Assembly: GCA_963843745.1 (NCBI GenBank)
Contig: CAWJLP010000021.1
Coordinates: 558,001-622,000 of the forward strand
Length of the DNA stretch: 64,000 nt
Direction of reading: 5' to 3'
From: Trebonia sp963843745
GTDB lineage: Bacteria > Actinomycetota > Actinomycetes > Streptosporangiales > Streptosporangiaceae
A program made the translations under genes and the position numbers. Positions 8,327-16,177 of this stretch are shown one piece after another. Numbering within the stretch: the first letter of the stretch is position 1; each line of letters starts with the position of its first letter. The notes below the pieces were generated by a model. It saw only the letters and a list, made by a program, of their open reading frames with translations. It was not told the DNA's origin and ran no database searches.

Positions 8327-9460
8327 TCAGGCCGCCAGCGGGGCGGTCCACGGGTTGTAGCTGTAGACCCAGTCGACGTCGGTCTTCTCGCGCAGCCAGG
8401 TGTTGGTCCTGGAGGTGAGCTGGACCCGGGAGGTTCGGGGCTTGCGGGTCGCCTCCAGGCGGCGGAACGCGCCGGGGATGCCGGCCGGGTCGTCGACCTC
8501 CGCTAGCAGCCGGGACAGGACGGCGGCGTCCTCGAGAGCCATGGCGGCGCCCTGTGCCATGTACGGCGTCATGGGATGGCACGCGTCGCCGAGCAAGGTG
8601 ACGTTGCGGTCGTGCCACTGCGGCAGCGGGTCGCGGTCGGCCAGGGCCCACTTGTGCACGTCCGGGCAGGCCGCCAGGACGTGCTGCACCTGCGGGTGGA
8701 AGCCGTCGAAGGCCTCCCGCAGCGTGGGCATGTCGCCCTTGGCCGACCACGACTCGACAGTCAAGCCCGGTTCCGGCTGGCTGGTGACGAAGTAGACCTC
8801 GCTGCGGTCCGGCTTGACGTAGTAGATGACGATGTGCCGGTCCTCGCCCCACCACTTCGTGCACTCGCCGATGTCGTAGCCGCCCAGCAGCGCGGCGGGG
8901 AACGTGGTGCGGTAGGCGATGCGCCCGGTGAAGCTGGCCTTCTCCGCGCCGAACAGCAGCTCCCTGACAAGCGAGTGGACGCCGTCGGCGGCGACCATGC
9001 CGTCGTGCACCGCGGTGCTGCCGTCGGCGAAGCCCAGCACCACCGATCCGGCCTCGTCCTCCAGCCCGGTGAGCTTGTGATCCAGCCGGATGCGCTCGGC
9101 GGGCACGGCGCTGGCCAGGGCGGCGTGCAGGTCGCCGCGATGCGCCAGCAGGTACGGCGCGCCGTACTTCGCCTCCGCGGCCGGGCCGAAGATCTGGTCG
9201 TACCGCACTTCGCCGGTGCGCCAGTCCCTGTTGTTCCACGACCGCGGGTAGAACGCCTCGCTGCGTATCCGCTGCTCCAGGCCCAGCCCGCGCAGCACCT
9301 GCATCGCGTTGCAGCCGACCTGGATGCCCGCGCCGAGCCTGGCGAACTTCCGCGCCTGCTCGTAGACCGTGACGTCGACGCCGGCCCGGAGCAGCGCGGC
9401 GGCCGTGGCGAGCCCGCCCATCCCAGCGCCGATCACAGCGATGGAAAGCCTGGCACCCAT
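8327..9460 (-). CDS. FAD-dependent monooxygenase, salicylate/3-hydroxybenzoate hydroxylase type
   Basis: A 377-aa class A flavoprotein hydroxylase. The N-terminal dinucleotide fold reads IAVIGAGMGGLATAAALLRAG followed by the acidic strand end VTVYEQA. The DG motif is GMVAADGVHSLVREL, and the second FAD motif is GDACHPMTPYMAQGAAMALEDAAVL. The family hydroxylates aromatic rings with NAD(P)H and O2. The length is normal. It lies 4 bp after the enoyl-CoA hydratase gene in one operon, which suggests aromatic or acyl-CoA catabolism; the actual substrate is not known. Confidence 0.9.
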   Translation of the reverse strand: MGARLSIAVIGAGMGGLATAAALLRAGVDVTVYEQARKFARLGAGIQVGCNAMQVLRGLGLEQRIRSEAFYPRSWNNRDWRTGEVRYDQIFGPAAEAKYGAPYLLAHRGDLHAALASAVPAERIRLDHKLTGLEDEAGSVVLGFADGSTAVHDGMVAADGVHSLVRELLFGAEKASFTGRIAYRTTFPAALLGGYDIGECTKWWGEDRHIVIYYVKPDRSEVYFVTSQPEPGLTVESWSAKGDMPTLREAFDGFHPQVQHVLAACPDVHKWALADRDPLPQWHDRNVTLLGDACHPMTPYMAQGAAMALEDAAVLSRLLAEVDDPAGIPGAFRRLEATRKPRTSRVQLTSRTNTWLREKTDVDWVYSYNPWTAPLAA

Positions 9461-9464
9461 GCGG

Positions 9465-10241
9465 CTAGCGGCCGTGGCGCCAGTTCGGCTTGCGCTTTTC
9501 CAGGAACGCGCTCATGCCCTCCTGGGCGTCGGGAAGCTGGCTGGTCGCGGCCATGACCTCGACGGCGTAGGCGTACGCCTTGGGCTGGTCGAGGTCGATC
9601 TGGGCGTAGAGCGCCTGCTTGCCGATGCCCTTGCTCTGCGCGGAGCCACGGGTCACCCGCTCCAGGAGGTCGCGGGTCGCGTCGTCCAGCTGGGCGGCGG
9701 GCACGACCCGGTTCACCAGGCCCCAGTCGAGCGCCGTGGGTGCGTCGATGACGTCACCGGACAGCGCGAGCTCCATGGCCCGCTTGCGGCCCACGTTCCT
9801 GGCGACCGCCACCATCGGCGTGTGGCAGAACCAGCCGCCCTTCCCGCCCGGCGCCGCGAACCCGGCATCCTCGCTGGCCACCGCCAGGTCGGCGGTCGCG
9901 ACCAGCTGGCAGCCTGCCGCGGTGGCCAGCCCGTGCACCCGCGCGACCACCGGCTGCGGCACCTGCTGCATCAGCGTCATCAGCTCGGTGCAGGTCGCGA
10001 GCAGCGCGCGGACAGACGCCAGGTCGGCGCCCGCGACCTGGGCGAAGTCGTGCCCCGCGCTGAACACCGGGCCGTTGCCCGCGAGCACGATGCCGAGAGC
10101 GTCGCTGTCGCCGAGGTCACGGAACGCCGCGATCAGTTCGCGCATGTGCTCCTGGGACAGGGCATTGCGGCGCTGTGGCCGGTTCATCGTGACGGTGGCG
10201 AAATCGCCGGAACGCTCGACCAGGATGTGTTCGAACTCCAT
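9465..10241 (-). CDS. enoyl-CoA hydratase/isomerase family protein
   Basis: A 258-aa crotonase-fold enzyme. It shows TVTMNRPQRRNALS, the oxyanion-hole strand GIVLAGNGPVFSAGHDFAQV, and the second hole region VARVHGLATAAGCQLVATADLAVASEDAGFAAPGGKGGW. The usual catalytic Glu after GGG is not obvious in the GKGGWF stretch, so it may be an isomerase or other crotonase rather than a true hydratase. ATG 10241 (MEFEHILVERSGDF) fits family starts; an ATG at 10253 overlapping the upstream stop is the alternative. It is in an operon with the monooxygenase. Confidence 0.88.
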   Translation of the reverse strand: MEFEHILVERSGDFATVTMNRPQRRNALSQEHMRELIAAFRDLGDSDALGIVLAGNGPVFSAGHDFAQVAGADLASVRALLATCTELMTLMQQVPQPVVARVHGLATAAGCQLVATADLAVASEDAGFAAPGGKGGWFCHTPMVAVARNVGRKRAMELALSGDVIDAPTALDWGLVNRVVPAAQLDDATRDLLERVTRGSAQSKGIGKQALYAQIDLDQPKAYAYAVEVMAATSQLPDAQEGMSAFLEKRKPNWRHGR

Positions 10242-10245
10242 GGTC

Positions 10246-10665
10246 CTAAGCATCGTCCCGCGGCGGGGTTATGTCCAAGGCGGACTCGATGGCCCGGGCC
10301 TCGCGCCGCAGGCGGTCCGCGCGGTCGGCGTGCCTATCGGCCTGGTAGTCGCGGGCCGCGGCGCGGCGGTCGGCGGCTTCGGCCGCGGCGATCGCGGCCG
10401 CCTCGTCGTCGGTGACCTCGCGCCTGCTCACCTCGGCGGCGCCGAGCCCGGCTACGGCACCGGCGAAGTGCGGCGACGACTGAGCCGCGGGCCTGCCCGA
10501 CGGGCCTGAACTCGGCGCCGGAAGGGAGACCGCCTCGGCGTTGGCGATCGCCGACAGCGCCGACCGCAGCCCGGACGCCGCCACGGTGTCCCGCTCCTTC
10601 ATGGCCGCGCGCAGCGCGGCCTGGAGCCGCGACCGCACGGAACCGGCGGGGGAGGACGTGCTCAT
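10246..10665 (-). CDS. GatB/YqeY-domain protein
   Basis: A 139-aa helical protein. The stretch RSRLQAALRAAMKERDTVAASGLRSALSAIANAEAV and the later GLGAAEVSRREVTDDEAAAI match the actinobacterial YqeY-like family, related to the tail domain of the amidotransferase GatB; cellular role unknown. A Pro/Ser/Gly-rich insert (residues about 50-70) separates the two parts. The start at ATG 10665 fits the family. It is the first gene of the operon that continues with the crotonase gene. Confidence 0.7.
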   Translation of the reverse strand: MSTSSPAGSVRSRLQAALRAAMKERDTVAASGLRSALSAIANAEAVSLPAPSSGPSGRPAAQSSPHFAGAVAGLGAAEVSRREVTDDEAAAIAAAEAADRRAAARDYQADRHADRADRLRREARAIESALDITPPRDDA

Positions 10666-10894
10666 GGGCCGGTTATACCGCCCAGGAGCACACGACTCGC
10701 CTGAATATTCGCTCGGCCACGGTCCCATCGGGCTCACCAGGCCCGACCAGGGTCGGCTAGCACGCCGCCGCGCGATTCCCGCCAAAGGTCCAGTGACCAC
10801 ACGACAGTAATGATATCGTGACTAGTCGACCATAGTCATGTAAACGACGCGATGGTTCTGGCTCGGCTCGCCACGGGGGCCGGTGCCCGCGCCT

Positions 10895-10943
10895 GTCGAT
10901 TGCGCGATCGACCCGCTCTATCGGTGTCGATTGCGCAATCGAC
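10895..10943. repeat. paired 18-bp palindromes, copy A
   Basis: GTCGATTGCGCGATCGAC (10895-10912) and the perfect palindrome GTCGATTGCGCAATCGAC (10926-10943) are separated by CCGCTCTATCGGT. The block is flanked by CCT on the left and AGG on the right, so the whole forms a larger inverted structure. The same two palindromes, with the spacer exactly reverse-complemented, recur at 45942-45990; this copy is therefore inverted relative to that one. Confidence 0.75.
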
Positions 10944-10977
10944 AGGCGGACTTCCCCGTCCGCCGCGACCCGCGGCG

Positions 10978-10995
10978 TGATAACAGCAAGAAGCG
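10978..10995 (+). repeat. dispersed TGATAACAGCAAGAAGCG repeat, copy 2 (intergenic)
   Basis: An exact TGATAACAGCAAGAAGCG, 34 bp after the palindrome pair and 56 bp before the LLM gene. The same order and a near-identical spacing (33 bp) are found between the palindrome pair ending at 45990 and the copy at 46024. Confidence 0.65.
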
Positions 10996-11024
10996 CGGTG
11001 CGCCCGCGTTTGTCAGCGCGTTTG

Positions 11025-13625
11025 TCAGAGGGCGGTGTTAGCGTCAGCCGCATGAAGATCGGGCTGATGCTCTACCTGGTGAACGACCGGCAGGACAACA
11101 GCAAGCGTCCTTACTGCGCGATCCGTGAGCTCGCGCAGCAGGCGGAGGCGAATGGCTTCGACAGCATCTGGCTGGCCGACCATCTCATGTACCGCCGTCC
11201 CGGTGAGCCGGCCACAGGGATCTGGGAGTGCTGGACCATGCTGGCCGCGCTGGCCGAAGCGACGCAGCGGGTGGAGATCGGCTCCCTGGTGCTCTGCAAT
11301 TCCTTCCGCAACCCGGCGATCCTGGCGAAGATGGCCACCGCCCTCGACGAGGTGAGCGACGGGCGCTTGATCCTGGGCGTGGGCGCGGGCTGGAACGAGC
11401 CGGAGTACCAGGCGTTCGGGTTGCCCTTCGATCATCGCGCGAGCCGTTTCGAAGAGGCCATGCAGATCCTCGTACCGATGCTGCGGGACGGGCACGTAGA
11501 TTTCACGGGGCAGTACTACCAGGCGCGGAACTGCGAGGACGTGCCACGCGGTCCGCGTCAGCAGGGACCGCCGCTGATGTTCGGGACCGAGGGCCCGCGC
11601 TTGATCAAGCTGGCCGCACGGTACGCCGACCTGTGGAACACCGGCTACATGGGTCAGCCAGCGACGATGGCCGGTCCGCTGGCCACCATCGAGGCCGCGT
11701 GCCGCGAGGTAGGCCGCGACCCGGCGACGATGGGCGTCACGGCGCTGATCGGCCTGTGGTTTTCCGACCTCCAGCAGGAGAAGCCGGCGTTCGTCGACGG
11801 CAAGCACCTGGAAGGGACGCCCGAGGAACTCGCGGCGGCGATGCGCGGCTACGCCGAACTCGGCGTGCAGCACATCATGTTCCAGTACGCGCCGGACACC
11901 AGCGAAGCGCGCCGGCGGCTGACCGAGGCGCTCCGGCTCTACCACGGCAACCAGGGCTAACGAAGGGTCGATCTCCCGCAGCCGCCCGTCCCGCGACAGC
12001 CGCAGCCAGCGGCTGATCCCGATCGACCGGAGGAACGGCACGTCATGGCTCGCCACCAGCAGCGCCCCCTGATAACAGGACAGCGCCTCGGCTAGCTGCC
12101 GCGCCGACGCCATGTCCAGGTTGTTCGTCGGCTCGTCGAGCAGCAGCAGCTGCGGCGGGGGCTGGGCGAGCAGCAGCGCCGCGAGCACCGCGCGGAACCG
12201 CTCGCCGCCGGACAGCGTCCCGGCGGGCTGATCCGCCCGCGGCCCGCGGAACAGGAACCGCGCCAGCCCCGCCCGCACCTCGTTGACCGACGCGGCGGGG
12301 GCGACCGCACGCACGTTCTCGACCACGGACGCCGACTCGTCCAGCACGTCCAGCCGCTGCGGCAGGTAGCCGACCGCACCGGTCAGCCGGACCGTCAGGT
12401 CATCCAGCTCTCCGGTGATGTGGCGGAGCAGCGTGGTCTTGCCTGCCCCATTCGGCCCGGTGAGCGCCACCCGCTCCGGCCCGCGAACGACAAGATCATC
12501 AAGCGCCCCGAGCACCTCGCCGGGTTCGTCAGCCTCAACAGCCGGGCGCCACGGCAGCCACGCCCGGTCGAGCCCGCGCACGGTCAGCACGGTCCGCCCG
12601 GCCGGCACCGCGGTTCCCGGCAGCGAGATCCGGATCGTGTCGTCGTCGCGGACCGCCTCTTCCGCCTCGGTCAGCCGCGACTCCGCGGCGGCGACGCGCT
12701 CCAGGCCGATCTCCCGCGACCGCCCCGCGGTCTCCTGCGCGGCGCGCTTGCGCGCGCTCGCGACGATCCGCGGCAGGCTGCCCGACGCGGCCACCGCGCG
12801 GCCCTGCCGGTCGCGCCGCGCCTGCTTGGTCTGGTTCGCCATCAGGTCGCGTTTCTCCCGCCGGACGCCGGCTTCCGCCGCGCTGACCGCGCGCCGCGCC
12901 GCGGCCTGTTCGGTCGCCAGCTGCGCCTCGTACGCCTCGAGGTTCCCGCCGTACATGCGCAGCGAGACGCCCGGGGGACCGGTCGGACCGGTAGGACCGG
13001 TCAGCTCGGCGATCTGGTCCATCAGCGCCAGCAGCTCGCGGTCGTGGCTGACGATGAGCATGACCCCCGGCCAGGATTCCACCGCCGCGTACAGCCGGCG
13101 CCGCGCGTCGAGGTCCAGGTTGTTCGTCGGCTCATCGAGCACGATCACCGGCGGCCGCCGCAGGAACAGCGCCGCCAGCGCGGTCAGCACGGCCTCGCCG
13201 CCGGACAGCCGCCCCACCCGGTCGTCGAGCCCGACGTTCCCGAGGCCCAGCCGGGACAGCCAGGCCACCGCCCGGTCCGCCACGTCCCAGTCATCGCCGA
13301 CCGCGTCGAACAGCTCCGGCCGGACGTCGCCCGCCTCGATCGCGGCGATCGCGTCCAGCGCGGCGGCGATCCCGAGCAGCGACGCGACCGAGGCGCCGGT
13401 GTCCAGCGTGAGGTCTTGCGGCAGGTAGCCGACCTCGCCGGTCACGGTCACCGACCCGGAGGCCGGCCGAAGTTCTCCCGTAATGAGCCGGAGTAGGGTT
13501 GACTTGCCAGAGCCGTTTACGCCGATCAGCCCCGTCCTGCCGGGTCCGAAAGCAGTGTTGAGCCCGGACAGCACGACGCGGCCGTTCGGGAAAGAAAAAG
13601 ACAGATCGCTCAGTACGACAGACAT
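11025..13625 (-). CDS. ABC-F family ATPase with antisense run-on 3' end
   Basis: A soluble twin ABC ATPase that would act at the ribosome (translation factor or antibiotic protection). NBD1: GVNGSGKSTLL (Walker A), LSGGEAVLTALAAL, VIVLDEPTNNLDLDARRRL. The inter-domain linker is long, Arg/Lys/Ala-rich and helical. NBD2: GPNGAGKTTLL, LSGGERFRAVLAAL, LLLLDEPTNNLDMASARQL. The homologous part ends near 11965 (RLREIDPS), giving about 553 aa, which is normal. No stop follows, so the frame runs on about 310 codons antisense to the LLM gene to 11025. That tail has no family resemblance. A GPTGPTGPTGPPG microrepeat lies in NBD1. There are no membrane segments, so it is not an exporter by itself. Confidence 0.85.
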   Translation of the reverse strand: MSVVLSDLSFSFPNGRVVLSGLNTAFGPGRTGLIGVNGSGKSTLLRLITGELRPASGSVTVTGEVGYLPQDLTLDTGASVASLLGIAAALDAIAAIEAGDVRPELFDAVGDDWDVADRAVAWLSRLGLGNVGLDDRVGRLSGGEAVLTALAALFLRRPPVIVLDEPTNNLDLDARRRLYAAVESWPGVMLIVSHDRELLALMDQIAELTGPTGPTGPPGVSLRMYGGNLEAYEAQLATEQAAARRAVSAAEAGVRREKRDLMANQTKQARRDRQGRAVAASGSLPRIVASARKRAAQETAGRSREIGLERVAAAESRLTEAEEAVRDDDTIRISLPGTAVPAGRTVLTVRGLDRAWLPWRPAVEADEPGEVLGALDDLVVRGPERVALTGPNGAGKTTLLRHITGELDDLTVRLTGAVGYLPQRLDVLDESASVVENVRAVAPAASVNEVRAGLARFLFRGPRADQPAGTLSGGERFRAVLAALLLAQPPPQLLLLDEPTNNLDMASARQLAEALSCYQGALLVASHDVPFLRSIGISRWLRLSRDGRLREIDPSLALVAVVEPERLGQPPARFAGVRRVLEHDVLHAEFGVAAHRRREFLGRPFQVLAVDERRLLLLEVGKPQADQRRDAHRRRVAAYLAARGLDGGQRTGHRRWLTHVAGVPQVGVPCGQLDQARALGPEHQRRSLLTRTAWHVLAVPRLVVLPREIYVPVPQHRYEDLHGLFETARAMIEGQPERLVLRLVPARAHAQDQAPVAHLVEGGGHLRQDRRVAEGIAEHQGADLHPLRRFGQRGQHGPALPDPCGRLTGTAVHEMVGQPDAVEAIRLRLLRELTDRAVRTLAVVLPVVHQVEHQPDLHAADANTAL
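11052..11960 (+). CDS. LLM-class (F420-dependent type) flavin oxidoreductase
   Basis: A 302-aa luciferase-like TIM-barrel oxidoreductase. It shows AEANGFDSIWLADHLMYR, IWECWTMLAALAEATQRVEIGSLV, and the family pattern NPAILAKMATALDEVSDGRLILGVGAGWNEPEY. The F420 or FMN cofactor and the substrate cannot be told apart from sequence; actinobacterial members of this subgroup are mostly F420-linked. ATG 11052 (MKIGLMLYLVND) is the natural start. It converges with the ABC-F gene, whose open frame continues antisense through this entire gene. Confidence 0.92.
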   Translation: MKIGLMLYLVNDRQDNSKRPYCAIRELAQQAEANGFDSIWLADHLMYRRPGEPATGIWECWTMLAALAEATQRVEIGSLVLCNSFRNPAILAKMATALDEVSDGRLILGVGAGWNEPEYQAFGLPFDHRASRFEEAMQILVPMLRDGHVDFTGQYYQARNCEDVPRGPRQQGPPLMFGTEGPRLIKLAARYADLWNTGYMGQPATMAGPLATIEAACREVGRDPATMGVTALIGLWFSDLQQEKPAFVDGKHLEGTPEELAAAMRGYAELGVQHIMFQYAPDTSEARRRLTEALRLYHGNQG

Positions 13626-13738
13626 ATGGCAGCTCCAAATGAGGTCTCGGGATGAGGTCGACCTCAGAGCTTCAAGCCACTCTCCGTACGCCGGGGAAAC
13701 TCTCGCAGCCAATGATACTGGGTCTCTTGGGAGAACGC

Positions 13739-14176
13739 ATGATCAAGACGACGAAGCCGAGCGGCGACGGCATGGTCAAGGTCACCTTTTCGCTGCCGGC
13801 GAATGAGCCGGCGGGCGCGGTTTCTGTGGTCGGCGACTTCAACAACTGGAATCCGTCCGCGCACCCGCTGCGGGCGCGCTCGAACCAGACCCGCAGCGCC
13901 TCGGTGACGGTGCCGGCGGGCAGCACACTGCGGTTCCGCTACCTGGCCGAGGGCGGGAGGTGGTTCGACGACGAGACGGTCCCGGCCGGGGGAGGCGGCG
14001 ACCGGGTCCTCGCGGTCTTAGGTCAGCCGCCCCTAACCTCGAACCTCGCGCACGACGCGGGCGTGCTCCCGCATGGTCTCGGTGCCGTCGGCGCCGGGCT
14101 GCCGGCCGAACCCGCAGTACATGGCGACGCCGAAATCGCCGATGTAGCGCGACGCGGTGGCGACCCGCCGCCGTAG
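13739..14176 (+). CDS. CBM48 / isoamylase early-set domain protein
   Basis: A small protein built around one glycogen-binding, AMPK-beta-like (E-set) domain: VKVTFSLPANEPAGAVSVVGDFNNWNPSAHPLRARSNQTRSASVTVPAGSTLRFRYLAEGGRWFDDE. Family members of this type are about 95-105 aa, which would end near 14040. The frame continues to 14176, giving 145 aa and overlapping the convergent MetE-fold gene by 144 bp, so the last ~45 residues may be an unnatural run-on. GGGAGA lies 9 bp before ATG 13739. It is divergent from the ABC-F gene. Role: probable binding to alpha-glucan, otherwise unknown. Confidence 0.78.
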   Translation: MIKTTKPSGDGMVKVTFSLPANEPAGAVSVVGDFNNWNPSAHPLRARSNQTRSASVTVPAGSTLRFRYLAEGGRWFDDETVPAGGGGDRVLAVLGQPPLTSNLAHDAGVLPHGLGAVGAGLPAEPAVHGDAEIADVARRGGDPPP

Positions 14177-15091
14177 TCCCGCGGTCCCGTCGATCGGCAG
14201 CACGATGCCCAGGTACACGCGCGCGTCGCCAGGTTCGAGGTCGACGAGCGGCCGGAAGAACGTGCGGTCCTCGCTGCGCAGGTACCGCGGCCCGGCGAGA
14301 TGCAGCCAGTCCACGGGCAGGCCGGAGTTCGCCACCGCGAAGTTCGCCATGCGTACCAGCAGCCCCATGTCGCGCGCCTCGTACATCGGCCACTCGGGGA
14401 ACGTCCCATAGCACAGGTGATAGCCGAGCAGCACCTCCTCGGGGACGAGGCGTGACAGCCGGGTGACCGGCCCGGCGAACCGCTCCCACGCGCCCTCGGG
14501 CGTCCACGCGAGCACGCCCTCGATGTCCTGCGTCTCGTACGCCATGTCCCACTGGATGGCCAGGTCACCGGGCGGGATCGCGGCGGTCAGCCGTCGCAGC
14601 TCCCGCGCCACCAGGTCCTCGAACGCGCGCTCGGCGATCGGATAGTCGCGCGCGAAATCGGCCTTGAACCCGTTCAGCGCGCTGGACGGGAACGGCAGCC
14701 CCACCTGGAACCGCAGCCCCGCCGGGATCACCCCGTCGTCTCGCAGCGTGCTGAACACCGCGTACGACTCGATCGCGTCGTCGATCCGCGGCCAGGACTC
14801 CCAGCGCAGCTCGGTGACTCCCGGCTTGACGCCGAACACCGGCGTCTCGTACGCGTGCCGCGGAATCCCGGTCGGCGATTCGGTCTCCTCGACGGTCACC
14901 ACGCCCTGGTTCGGCCGGACCAGGCGTTCCCGCTCGTAGCCGACCCAGGCCGCCCGCGGCCCGGTCTCGCCGTCAGGCAGCGCGAACACCAGGCCGCCGA
15001 AGAGCCCGGCCGCGTCGCGCAGCGCCGTCTCTGTCGAGCCAGCCGGCAGGCTTCCTACGAGCAGCAGCTCACTGTTTACTCGCCGTGTCAT
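14033..15091 (-). CDS. cobalamin-independent methionine synthase/UroD-fold protein
   Basis: A 352-aa cytosolic TIM-barrel protein of the MetE/uroporphyrinogen decarboxylase superfamily. Visible elements are VGSLPAGSTETALRDAAGLFGGLVFALPDGETGPRAAWVGYERERL at the N-terminus, IQWDMAYETQDIEG, LLGYHLCYGTFPEWP, and the C-terminal FGVAMYCGFGRQP. It is shorter than MetE (about 750 aa) and lacks the N-terminal half, so methionine synthesis is not implied; homologues occur in catabolic clusters without proven function. ATG 15091 is preceded by GGAGG. It is divergent from the SDR gene. Confidence 0.72.
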   Translation of the reverse strand: MTRRVNSELLLVGSLPAGSTETALRDAAGLFGGLVFALPDGETGPRAAWVGYERERLVRPNQGVVTVEETESPTGIPRHAYETPVFGVKPGVTELRWESWPRIDDAIESYAVFSTLRDDGVIPAGLRFQVGLPFPSSALNGFKADFARDYPIAERAFEDLVARELRRLTAAIPPGDLAIQWDMAYETQDIEGVLAWTPEGAWERFAGPVTRLSRLVPEEVLLGYHLCYGTFPEWPMYEARDMGLLVRMANFAVANSGLPVDWLHLAGPRYLRSEDRTFFRPLVDLEPGDARVYLGIVLPIDGTAGLRRRVATASRYIGDFGVAMYCGFGRQPGADGTETMREHARVVREVRG

Positions 15092-15204
15092 TTCGCTGCC
15101 TCCAGTCATTTTTCCGAACGGGCCCGTCGTGACTCCCACGGCTACGCTTACACCGACCGGGGACACGGTTGCAATGGGGTGGGGGCGCAACGAGGGAGGC
15201 GCGC

Positions 15205-16155
15205 ATGGACTCGTTCGCTGGAAAACTCGCCGTGGTGACCGGCGGCGGCTCCGGCATCGGCCGGGAGCTGGTCAGGCAGCTCGCCACGGCGGGCTGCTCG
15301 GTCGCCGCCTGCGACATCAACGCCGACACGATCGCCGAGACGGTGACGCAGGGTCGGCCGGGCGTTGCCGCCGAGGTGACGGTCACCGGCCACGTCTGCG
15401 ACGTCTCCGACGAGGCGCAGGTGCTGCGGTTCCGCGACGAGCTGCTGGATGCGCATGCCGCGGACCACGTCGACCTGGTGTTCAGCAACGCGGGCGTCGG
15501 CGGGGGCGGCAGCTTCATCAAGGACTCCCGCGAGGAGTGGGAGCGGGTATTCGCCATCGACTGGTGGGGCGTCTACTACTGCGCCCGCGCGTTCCTGCCG
15601 TTGCTCGTCAAGAGCGCGGAAGGAGTGCTCGTCAACACCAGCAGCGCCAACGGCTTCTTCGCCACGCTGGGGCCCGGGGCGCCGCACACCGCCTACAGCA
15701 CGGCGAAGTTCGCCGTGAAGGGCTTCTCCGAGGCGCTCATCGAGGACCTGCGCACGAACGCGCCGCACGTCCGGGTCGCCGTCGTGATGCCCGGGCACGT
15801 GGGCACCAACATCGTCGGGAACTCATTGCGCGCGTTCGGCCTGGATCCCGAGCACATGACCGATGAGGAGCTGGAGGCCTGCAGGCCCCGGCTGGCCGAG
15901 CGCGGCCTGCCGGACGGCATGCCCGTGGCTGAACTGCGCCGGATCCTGATCACGGTGAACGCCGACTTCCGCGACAAGGCGCCGGTCACCGCCGCCCAAG
16001 CAGCGACGGTCATCCTCGACGGGGTTCGCGCGGGCGCCTGGCGCATCCTCATCGGCGAGGACGCCGCGAAGCTCGACGCGTTCGTCCGCGCCAACCCGGA
16101 GGCCAGCTACGACTACGCCGAGATGGCCAAGAGCTTCCAGTCCGGCAGCGCTTAG
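15205..16155 (+). CDS. short-chain dehydrogenase/reductase
   Basis: A 316-aa NAD(P)-dependent classical SDR. Cofactor motif VVTGGGSGIGREL; acidic Asp in ACDIN after strand 2 suggests NAD preference; NAG motif FSNAGVGGGG; catalytic Ser in NTSSANGF and Tyr/Lys in TAYSTAKFAVKG. The C-terminal extension (EELEACRPRL...AGAWRILIGEDAAKLD) is typical of the PRK05855/estradiol-dehydrogenase-like subgroup. GGGAGG is 5 bp before ATG 15205. It faces the FadR-type regulator and belongs with the FAH and transporter genes as a probable catabolic locus. Confidence 0.92.
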   Translation: MDSFAGKLAVVTGGGSGIGRELVRQLATAGCSVAACDINADTIAETVTQGRPGVAAEVTVTGHVCDVSDEAQVLRFRDELLDAHAADHVDLVFSNAGVGGGGSFIKDSREEWERVFAIDWWGVYYCARAFLPLLVKSAEGVLVNTSSANGFFATLGPGAPHTAYSTAKFAVKGFSEALIEDLRTNAPHVRVAVVMPGHVGTNIVGNSLRAFGLDPEHMTDEELEACRPRLAERGLPDGMPVAELRRILITVNADFRDKAPVTAAQAATVILDGVRAGAWRILIGEDAAKLDAFVRANPEASYDYAEMAKSFQSGSA

Positions 16156-16177
16156 CGGCGGGCGGGGCGTAGCGGGC

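Larger units (their letters stand above)
10666..11051. other. 386-bp intergenic region carrying dispersed repeats
   Basis: No gene is supported here. The left part (10666-10890) would hold the promoter of the YqeY operon. The right part contains a pair of 18-bp palindromes (10895-10943), then one copy of the TGATAACAGC repeat (10978-10995), then the start region of the LLM gene. The reverse-strand frame across this area shows only repeat-encoded peptide and no family resemblance. Confidence 0.6.

Noticed and set aside
8327..9239. N-terminal extension of the phosphotransferase frame through the monooxygenase gene
   Set aside because: Belongs to another frame of the monooxygenase; phosphotransferase starts cleanly at 8324.
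11085..11105. RQDNSKRPY in the LLM protein as another copy of the DNSKK repeat
   Set aside because: DNA reads GACAACAGCAAGCG, with several differences from the repeat core; likely chance.
12068..12082. CTGATAACAGG in the ABC-F gene as a repeat copy
   Set aside because: Only the first ten bases match; in a conserved CYQGALLVASHD region.
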